Assembly (NCBI GenBank): GCA_023430245.1
Contig: JAEZBA010000428.1
Span: 1 to 5,278 of the forward strand
Reading direction: 5' to 3'
From: Pseudomonadota bacterium
GTDB taxonomy: Bacteria; Pseudomonadota; Alphaproteobacteria; Rhizobiales; Xanthobacteraceae
DNA: 5,278 bases
Shown here: piece by piece, positions 1 to 4,196 of the stretch
How the letters are laid out: each line of letters starts with the position of its first letter
How positions within the stretch are numbered: the first letter of the stretch is position 1
Position numbers and translations under genes: made by a program
The notes under the pieces: generated by a model
Told to the model about the DNA's origin: nothing
The model's input: the letters and a program-made list of their open reading frames with translations, nothing else
Databases searched by the model: none

Positions 1-571
1 GCGCGACCCGGTGGCGCGAGAACAATTCAGGAAACAGCCGCAACATGATTTCGCGGTTTTCCAGCATGTAGGAGACGCCGGACGGGGTGCGCGCGTTGTC
101 TTCCAGGACGTAGAAGGTATCGGCATCGACCCGCACAATATCGATGCCTGCGATATGCACGTAGATATCGTGCGGCACCCTCTGGCCGTTCATTTCCGGC
201 CGGAAAGCCGGGTTCTGAAACACCAGATCTTCAGGAACGATGCCGGCGCGCAGACATTCCCGCTTGCCGTAGATATCCCTGATATAGGCGTTGATCGCCT
301 TGACCCGCTGCTCCAGGCCGAGCCGGAGCGTGCGCCATTCCGTCCCCGACAGGATCCGCGGGATGACATCGAATGGGATCAGCCGCTCGGTTGCATCGGC
401 CTCGCCATAGACGGCGAAGGTGATTCCGATCCGCCTGAACAACACCTCGGCTTCGCGCCGCCGCAAATCCAGCTCATCGGGTCGAACATGCGACAGCCAG
501 GCAGACAATTGCGAATAGGCGGGTCGGATCTGGCCGTCCACACCGCTCATCTCGTCGAACGCAACCGCCAT
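1..571 (-). CDS. Circularly permuted ATP-grasp protein, N-terminal part (runs off the left edge)
   Basis: Reading the minus strand from the ATG at 571 gives 190 uninterrupted residues to the window edge, starting MAVAFDEMSGVDG. The strongest landmark is LEDNARTPSGVSYMLENRE at about residues 156-174, typical of circularly permuted ATP-grasp type 2 proteins (former DUF404/DUF407). Other family-like segments are RIGITFAVYGE (47-57), LIPFDVIPRIL (64-74) and YGKRECLRAGIVPEDLV (101-117). Family members are usually about 470 residues, so under half is visible and the rest lies to the left. ATP-grasp enzymes join a carboxylate to an amine or thiol using ATP; in this family the substrate is poorly defined, with peptide ligation proposed. 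Relatives commonly sit beside alpha-E (DUF403) and transglutaminase-like genes, sometimes with the proteasome-like Anbu; none can be seen here. A GGAGGA lies 12 bases upstream of the start. The gene is divergent from the molybdopterin-binding gene. Confidence 0.9.
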   Translation of the reverse strand, partial: MAVAFDEMSGVDGQIRPAYSQLSAWLSHVRPDELDLRRREAEVLFRRIGITFAVYGEADATERLIPFDVIPRILSGTEWRTLRLGLEQRVKAINAYIRDIYGKRECLRAGIVPEDLVFQNPAFRPEMNGQRVPHDIYVHIAGIDIVRVDADTFYVLEDNARTPSGVSYMLENREIMLRLFPELFSRHRVA

Positions 572-583
572 GTCCCCCAAAGG

Positions 584-589
584 TCCTCC
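584..589 (-). promoter_or_regulatory. Ribosome binding site of the ATP-grasp gene
   Basis: On the minus strand GGAGGA lies 12 bases before the ATG at 571. The spacing is somewhat long, and a second G-run (578-574) sits right next to the start. It supports the chosen start; no other in-frame ATG with a better site is seen upstream. Confidence 0.5.
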
Positions 590-720
590 CCCAGCAGCCG
601 TGAACGCTGCAAGCTTCGCGCCAGTTCCGTCAGATTGGAAGGGAGACCAGTTCGGCCTTTTTGCCCATGGAAAGGGCGCAGGGCCTGGCCGGTGACACCT
701 TTTCGTTCACCGCCTTGAGC

Positions 721-737
721 CCGCGAGGCGCTCGCGG
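721..737. repeat. Perfect 7-3-7 inverted repeat in the divergent gap
   Basis: CCGCGAG, GCG, CTCGCGG forms a perfect inverted repeat with a three-base centre, 24 bases before the start of the molybdopterin-binding gene. It fills the 17-base interval between TTGAGC (715-720) and TACCAA (738-743), which weakly resemble -35 and -10 boxes. It could be an operator or an mRNA leader hairpin. Short GC-rich palindromes are common in DNA of this composition, so function is unproven. Confidence 0.35.
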
Positions 738-748
738 TACCAAAGCGT

Positions 749-756
749 GGGAGGAG
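749..756 (+). promoter_or_regulatory. Ribosome binding site of the molybdopterin-binding gene
   Basis: GGGAGGAG is a strong Shine-Dalgarno sequence. Its GGAGG core (750-754) ends six bases before the ATG at 761, which favours that start over the second in-frame ATG at 767. Confidence 0.75.
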
Positions 757-760
757 TCTA

Positions 761-1528
761 ATGCCGATGAGCGAAGCGGACAATGACGCGACGGTCACCG
801 CCGCGATTCTGGTTATCGGCGATGAGATCCTGTCCGGCCGGACCAAGGACAAGAATATTGGCTACATCGCCGAATATCTGACCGCGATCGGCGTCGACCT
901 GCGGGAAGTCCGTGTCGTGGCCGATGTCGAGGAGGACATCGTCGCCGCTCTCAATGCACTGCGGCATCGCTATTCCTACGTGTTCACAACCGGCGGGATC
1001 GGGCCGACACACGACGACATCACCGCCGACAGCGTCGCCAAGGCCTTCGATGTGCCGATCGATTTCGATCCGCGCGCGGTGGCGCTTCTGCAGCAGCGCT
1101 TCAAGGGACCGGACCTGAACGCGGCCCGCATGCGCATGACCCGGATCCCGCAGGGTGCCGAACTCGTGACCAACAAGGTCTCGCTGGCGCCGGGGTTCTG
1201 GATCGGCAATGTGATTGTGATGGCGGGTGTGCCCAGCATCATGCAGGCCATGCTTGACGAGGTCGGACCGAAGCTGAAGACCGGCAAGCAGATGCTGTCG
1301 GTCTCGATCCGGGCCGATGCGCGCGAGGGCGATATCGGGACCGAACTCGGCGAGATCGCAAAGGCGCATCCCGACGCCAGCTTCGGCAGCTATCCGTTTT
1401 TCGATGACGCCTCCGGGCCCAATACCAATGTCGTGGTCCGCTCGCGGGACCCGGACGCGCAGGCGGCGGCAAAGGCTGCGGTCGAAGACATGCTGGCGAG
1501 CGTCAAGGCCAAGCTAAAGGCGTCCTGA
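761..1528 (+). CDS. CinA/MoaB-type molybdopterin-binding domain protein
   Basis: The 255-residue cytoplasmic protein belongs to the COG1058 (CinA N-terminal, MocF) family, often named competence/damage-inducible protein A. Visible motifs are GDEILSGRTKDKN (residues 20-32), the glycine-rich TTGGIGPTHDD (77-87) that forms the binding loop in MoaB/MogA-like folds, and GVPSIMQAM (156-164). Full-length CinA is about 400-420 residues and ends in a PncC-type nicotinamide-nucleotide amidase domain. That domain is absent, and the stop follows a short Lys/Ala-rich C-terminal helix, so this is the stand-alone form rather than a broken gene. Family members have been linked to pyrophosphatase activity on nucleotide cofactors and to molybdopterin binding; which applies here cannot be read from sequence. 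A strong ribosome binding site supports the start. The phosphatase gene follows on the same strand after a short gap, so a shared transcript is plausible. Confidence 0.92.
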   Translation: MPMSEADNDATVTAAILVIGDEILSGRTKDKNIGYIAEYLTAIGVDLREVRVVADVEEDIVAALNALRHRYSYVFTTGGIGPTHDDITADSVAKAFDVPIDFDPRAVALLQQRFKGPDLNAARMRMTRIPQGAELVTNKVSLAPGFWIGNVIVMAGVPSIMQAMLDEVGPKLKTGKQMLSVSIRADAREGDIGTELGEIAKAHPDASFGSYPFFDDASGPNTNVVVRSRDPDAQAAAKAAVEDMLASVKAKLKAS

Positions 1529-1584
1529 AGTTCCAACGCGGTTGTGATTCCCGTTTGCGGCGGCTCCGCGCTAGCTGCGTGGGC

Positions 1585-2181
1585 ATGTGGATGTTTCTCG
1601 CGCGGATGGTCGCCGGTCTCGCGCTGCTGACCGCAGCGTCTCCCGCGTCCGCGGCCGATTGGTCCATCCTAAAGGAGCCCGGCATCATCGCCCTGATCCG
1701 GCATGCCGATGCGCCCGGCGCAGGCGATCCGGCCGGCTGGCGGCTTGGCGATTGCCGCACTCAGCGCAATCTGAGCGAACGCGGACGGCGGCAGGCACGG
1801 GCGCTGGGCGATACGTTCCGCGCAAACGCCATTACGCCCAGGAAGATGATCGCTTCGCAATGGTGCCGTGCGATCGAGACCGCGACCTTGATGCAACTCG
1901 GGCCGGTGGAGCAGCAATCGGCTTTCAACAATGCCTATGTGCTGCACGCGCAGCGTGCCGATTTAAGCCGCGCCGGCCGTGAGGTTCTGTCCCGCTGGAG
2001 CGGTGAGGGGCTGCTTGTGGTGGTGACGCATGGCGACAATATCGAGCTTCTTACGGGTGTCATGCCGTCGCAGGGTGAAATCGTGGCGGTGCGCCGTGAT
2101 CCCGGGAGCCCGGAACGGCTGACCGTGGTCGGCCGGATTAAAGCCACCGATGCGATGGACAACGTCAGAACCGGAGGATGA
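1585..2181 (+). CDS. Exported histidine phosphatase family protein
   Basis: This is a 198-residue member of the histidine phosphatase (phosphoglycerate mutase-like) superfamily, which removes phosphate through a phospho-histidine intermediate. The catalytic core is visible: IALIRHAD with the nucleophile His at residue 40, NLSERGRRQA (62-71), SQWCRAIETA (91-100) with the second core Arg at 95, and VVVTHGDNIE (145-154) with the second core His at 149. Residues 1-23 form a signal peptide with a hydrophobic stretch and a cleavage site after ASPASA, so it probably acts in the periplasm. The substrate is unknown. The start is uncertain: a TTG at 1555 would add ten residues (MRRLRASCVG) with more positive charge, and an ATG at 1591 is also possible. 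None has a good ribosome binding site; 1585 gives a compact signal peptide. A rare TTA leucine codon occurs at 1963. The dioxygenase start lies one base after this stop, implying co-translation. Confidence 0.88.
   Translation: MWMFLARMVAGLALLTAASPASAADWSILKEPGIIALIRHADAPGAGDPAGWRLGDCRTQRNLSERGRRQARALGDTFRANAITPRKMIASQWCRAIETATLMQLGPVEQQSAFNNAYVLHAQRADLSRAGREVLSRWSGEGLLVVVTHGDNIELLTGVMPSQGEIVAVRRDPGSPERLTVVGRIKATDAMDNVRTGG
2173..2177 (+). promoter_or_regulatory. Ribosome binding site that fixes the dioxygenase start
   Basis: GGAGG lies five bases before the ATG at 2183 and inside the last codons of the phosphatase gene. It favours 2183 over the in-frame ATG at 2150, which has no such site and would put extra residues before the Tat signal. 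Confidence 0.8.
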
Positions 2182-2182
2182 C

Positions 2183-2764
2183 ATGAGCCAGCACACCTTT
2201 CCGCGCCGCCGGATAATCGGCATCGGCGCGGGCGCGATCGCAACGCTGGCCTTGCCCAGGCTGGCGCTTGGCCAGCAATTGCCGCTCACGCCGCAATGCA
2301 GTGCCGACGCCCAGGCAACCCGTCCGCAGACCGAGGGGCCGTTCTTCAAACCGAAATCGCCGCTGCGCGCCGACCTGCGGTCCGAACTGAAGGGGACACC
2401 GGTGACCCTGTCCGGCTTCGTGCTGACCCGGGACTGCCGCCCGGTTGCCAATGCGCTGGTCGATTTGTGGCATGCCGATGCCGATGGCGACTACGACAAC
2501 CGGGGCTTCCGCGGACGCGGCCACCAGTTCACCGACGCACAGGGGCGCTACCGCTTTCTGACGATCCGGCCGGCGCGCTATACCGGGCGCACGCCGCATT
2601 ATCATGTGAAGGTTCAGGCGGCGAACGGTCCGGTCCTCACCACCCAGCTCTATTTCCCGGGCGACCCGGGAAACCGCCGCGACCCGATCTACCGGCCGGA
2701 ACTGGACATGACCTTTACCGGCGCGTCCGACGCCCGCTTCGATTTCGTGCTCGACCGGGCCTGA
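2183..2764 (+). CDS. Tat-exported intradiol ring-cleavage dioxygenase
   Basis: This 193-residue protein resembles the intradiol dioxygenases (catechol 1,2- and protocatechuate 3,4-dioxygenase), which use non-haem Fe(III) to split catechol-type rings between the two hydroxyls. The expected iron ligands are all in place: Tyr104 (in DGDY), Tyr133 (in IRPARY), His139 and His141 (in PHYH). LWHAD (95-99) and TEGPFF (50-55) are also typical. The intradiol signature around residues 77-104 fits except for Cys where Gly or Ser is usual. The N-terminus, FPRRRIIGIGAG at 6-17 followed by a hydrophobic run and ALG-Q near residue 30, is a twin-arginine export signal, so folded metalloenzyme would be sent to the periplasm, unlike the cytoplasmic Pca and Cat enzymes. 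No beta-ketoadipate pathway gene is nearby, so the substrate is unknown. It is coupled to the phosphatase gene upstream. Confidence 0.93.
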   Translation: MSQHTFPRRRIIGIGAGAIATLALPRLALGQQLPLTPQCSADAQATRPQTEGPFFKPKSPLRADLRSELKGTPVTLSGFVLTRDCRPVANALVDLWHADADGDYDNRGFRGRGHQFTDAQGRYRFLTIRPARYTGRTPHYHVKVQAANGPVLTTQLYFPGDPGNRRDPIYRPELDMTFTGASDARFDFVLDRA

Positions 2765-2803
2765 CGCAAATCGCTTCATTTTCCTGTGGACCGGGCCGTG
2801 CTG

Positions 2804-2830
2804 GCGTTGGCAGCCTTCCTCTGCCAAGGC
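2804..2830. repeat. Hairpin-forming inverted repeat upstream of gpt
   Basis: TTGGCAG (2807-2813) and CTGCCAA (2821-2827) are perfect inverted arms around a seven-base CCTTCCT loop. After one G-G mismatch two more pairs extend the stem to 2804-2830. It lies between the dioxygenase stop and the gpt start. No T-run follows, so it is not a standard intrinsic terminator; it could be an operator, an mRNA-processing or stabilising hairpin, or chance. Confidence 0.5.
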
Positions 2831-2862
2831 ATGGCGAGAGCGTTGCCGCCGGGGGACAAGCG

Positions 2863-3384
2863 ATGATGATGGCCGAACAGCATCCAAATGCGCCGAAACA
2901 TTTTCCCGTCTCGTGGGACCAGTTTCACCGCGATGCGCGGGCGCTGGCCTGGCGGCTGGCCGCCGCCGGGCCGTTCAGCGCGATCGTCTGCGTGACCCGC
3001 GGCGGCCTTGTGCCGGCGGCGATCGTCGCGCGCGAGCTCAATGTGCGGTTGATCGAGACGGTGTGCGTCGAAAGCTATGCCGGCTCGGGCGTCGGCCGGC
3101 AGGGCGAATTGCGCGTTCTCAAGGGCATCGCCGACGCTGTCACCAGCGGCGCTCACGGCGGCGGGCAGGGCGTGCTGATCGTCGACGACCTTGTCGACAC
3201 CGGCAAGACCGCGCGGGTCGTGCGGGACCTGATCCCGAAGGCGCATTTCGCCACCGTCTATGCCAAGCCGATGGGGCGGCCGCTGGTGGATACGTTCGTG
3301 ACCGAGGTGTCGCAGGACACCTGGATTTTCTTTCCCTGGGATACCGGGCTCGCCTTCATGCCGCCGATCCGCGAAGGCGGCTAA
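2863..3384 (+). CDS. gpt: Xanthine-guanine phosphoribosyltransferase
   Basis: This 173-residue cytoplasmic enzyme of purine salvage transfers the phosphoribosyl group of PRPP to xanthine or guanine (and often hypoxanthine), giving XMP or GMP. The PRPP-binding loop is VLIVDDLVDTGKT at residues 104-116, with the acidic pair Asp108-Asp109. TRGGLVPAAIVAREL (45-59) is the other conserved PRTase segment, and WIFFPWD (154-160) matches the Gpt-type C-terminal region. E. coli Gpt is 152 residues; the extra length is mostly an N-terminal leader and a Gly-rich insert (GAHGGGQG, about 97-104). Three consecutive ATGs occur at 2863, 2866 and 2869; the first is best spaced from the G-rich GGGGGA at 2851-2856. 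A hairpin (2804-2830) and 98 bases separate it from the dioxygenase, so it may have its own promoter, though none is recognisable. Just after the stop is GCGGCTTGCCGC, a small palindrome without a T-run. Confidence 0.95.
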   Translation: MMMAEQHPNAPKHFPVSWDQFHRDARALAWRLAAAGPFSAIVCVTRGGLVPAAIVARELNVRLIETVCVESYAGSGVGRQGELRVLKGIADAVTSGAHGGGQGVLIVDDLVDTGKTARVVRDLIPKAHFATVYAKPMGRPLVDTFVTEVSQDTWIFFPWDTGLAFMPPIREGG

Positions 3385-3420
3385 GCGGCTTGCCGCGACG
3401 CATCCGCTGCGCCATGGTGC

Positions 3421-3437
3421 GGCCCGCCTTCGGGGCC
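3421..3437. repeat. GC-rich inverted repeat between gpt and the tRNA
   Basis: GGCCC (3421-3425) and GGGCC (3433-3437) can pair around a seven-base loop, four bases before the tRNA. There is an alternative pairing of GCGG at 3419-3422 with CCGC at 3439-3442, which reaches into the tRNA's first bases. There is no T-run. It could help end gpt transcription or guide 5' processing of the tRNA precursor, but chance pairing in GC-rich DNA is also likely. Confidence 0.3.
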
Positions 3438-3440
3438 CCC

Positions 3441-3526
3441 GCGGACGTGGCGGAATGGTAGACGCAACGGACTTAAAATCCGTTGAGGGTAACCTCGTGA
3501 GGGTTCGAGTCCCTCCGTCCGCACCA
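3441..3526 (+). tRNA. tRNA-Leu, anticodon UAA
   Basis: An 86-base class II tRNA with every part visible. The acceptor stem pairs GCGGACG (3441-3447) with CGTCCGC (3516-3522), followed by discriminator A and an encoded CCA (3524-3526). The anticodon stem ACGGA/TCCGT encloses the loop CTTAAAA, putting TAA at 3474-3476. The long variable arm contains GAGG-GTAA-CCTC, as expected for leucine tRNAs. The T arm is GAGGG, TTCGAGT, CCCTC (3499-3515). It reads UUA and, by wobble, UUG codons; UUA is rare in this GC-rich DNA. It stands alone between protein genes. tRNA-Leu genes can serve as integration sites, but no integrase or repeated 3' end is seen in the window. Confidence 0.98.
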
Positions 3527-3585
3527 TCAGGTAACGCCCGCACGGCATCCGGCTTTTGCCCCAATTGGTCTCTAACCAGCCCGCC

Positions 3586-3939
3586 ATGATCGTCCACGGC
3601 AATCCGCGCGTCTTCCTGATCGCCCTTGCAGGGTTGTTCGCGGTGACCGGCTGTACCAGCCATGACATCGTCACCAGCGCGAGCCGCCCCGGCAAGTTTC
3701 GGCTCTACAATTGCGAGCAGCTCGATAATCGCGGCGCGGAGGTTCTGAAACGCGAGCGCGAGCTGAACGAACTGATGCAAAAGGCGAGACAGGGGGCGGG
3801 TGGCGAGATCGCGGTCGCGATCGCCTATCAGAACGAATACAATATCGTCCTTGGCGACCTGCGCGAGATCGACCTGGCCGCTGCCGAGCGCAATTGTGCG
3901 TTGAAGTATCGAAGTGTCAGCGAGCGCGCCGTCCGTTAG
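3586..3939 (+). CDS. Small predicted lipoprotein, function unknown
   Basis: The 117-residue product starts with a signal peptide of the lipoprotein type: a short n-region with one Arg, a hydrophobic run FLIALAGLFA, and the lipobox VTGC with Cys at residue 23, the predicted lipidated residue. The mature part begins with a short Ser/Thr-rich linker, then RLYNCEQLDNRG (39-50), a strongly charged predicted helix AEVLKRERELNELMQKARQG (51-70), AIAYQNEYNIVLGDLREID (79-97) and AAAERNC (98-104). Cys43 and Cys104 could form a disulfide in the periplasm and tie the ends of a helical hairpin. I recall similar NCEQL-type small lipoproteins in Bradyrhizobium relatives, sometimes labelled twin-arginine signal proteins, but no function is known to me. 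A TTG at 3556 would add ten residues; the ATG is preferred because it places the lipobox normally. No clear ribosome binding site precedes it. Confidence 0.75.
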   Translation: MIVHGNPRVFLIALAGLFAVTGCTSHDIVTSASRPGKFRLYNCEQLDNRGAEVLKRERELNELMQKARQGAGGEIAVAIAYQNEYNIVLGDLREIDLAAAERNCALKYRSVSERAVR

Positions 3940-4021
3940 CGATGGAACTTTTTTCCGGGCCGCGTATTGTCGGTCCGTTGCACGAACATATCCCCGCCAT
4001 CATTGAAAGGATCGGCCAGCC

Positions 4022-4183
4022 ATGGGCCCCTTGATCAGCATCCTGATCACGTTTCTTGTTGTCATTCTGGTTCTCTACCTGGTCAACATGCTGCCGATCG
4101 ACGGCCGCGCGAAGCAGATCGTGCGCATTATCGTCATCATCATCGGCGTATTGTCGCTCTTGAAATATCTAGCGGTTTTCTAA
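4022..4183 (+). CDS. 53-residue two-helix membrane protein, Thivi_2564-like
   Basis: A short open frame from ATG to TAA encodes MGPLISILITFLVVIL and onward to KYLAVF. Residues 4-22 and about 33-47 are strongly hydrophobic helices, joined by a loop NMLPIDGRAKQ whose Pro-(Ile/Met)-Asp-Gly/Arg-Lys character and whose overall length match the tiny Thivi_2564 family of membrane proteins. No function is established for that family. The basic loop (Arg29, Lys31, Arg35) suggests that it faces the cytoplasm, with both ends outside. A purine-rich GAAAGGA sequence (4005-4011) lies about 10 bases before the ATG and could serve for ribosome binding. The gene ends 13 bases before the end of the convergent copper ATPase gene, so its mRNA could be antisense to that gene. 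I consider it a real gene because of the family resemblance and clean hydrophobic pattern, although it is short enough to be skipped by length filters. Confidence 0.8.
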   Translation: MGPLISILITFLVVILVLYLVNMLPIDGRAKQIVRIIVIIIGVLSLLKYLAVF

Positions 4184-4196
4184 AGTCCGGTGGGCT

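Noticed and set aside
11..718. 235-residue plus-strand frame
   Set aside because: It is antisense to the ATP-grasp gene, whose minus-strand product has clear family motifs.
547..852. 101-residue minus-strand frame in the divergent gap with a hydrophobic N-terminal stretch
   Set aside because: It overlaps the starts of genes on both sides, has no convincing ribosome binding site, and its composition is that of a frame shadow.
758..1369. 203-residue minus-strand frame
   Set aside because: It is antisense to the molybdopterin-binding gene and rich in His, Arg and Asp, as expected for a shadow.
2296..2862. Long in-frame extension upstream of gpt (362-residue frame in total)
   Set aside because: It is an out-of-frame reading of the dioxygenase gene, Arg/Gly/Pro-rich, and would give a Gpt more than twice the family length.
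3441..3526. tRNA-Leu as attachment site of an integrated element
   Set aside because: No integrase, no repeated tRNA 3' end and no change in base composition is visible on either side within the window.
3381..3695. 104-residue minus-strand frame containing GLEPSRGYPQRILSPLRLPF
   Set aside because: It is the antisense reading of the tRNA-Leu gene, a well-known source of spurious proteins in databases.
2776..3780. 334-residue minus-strand frame
   Set aside because: It runs antisense across all of gpt, the tRNA and part of the lipoprotein gene and resembles no family I recognise; open antisense frames are common in GC-rich DNA.
3949..3954. Run of six T after the lipoprotein stop as an intrinsic terminator
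   Set aside because: The sequence before it forms only a weak, bulged stem of about four pairs, which is too poor to call.
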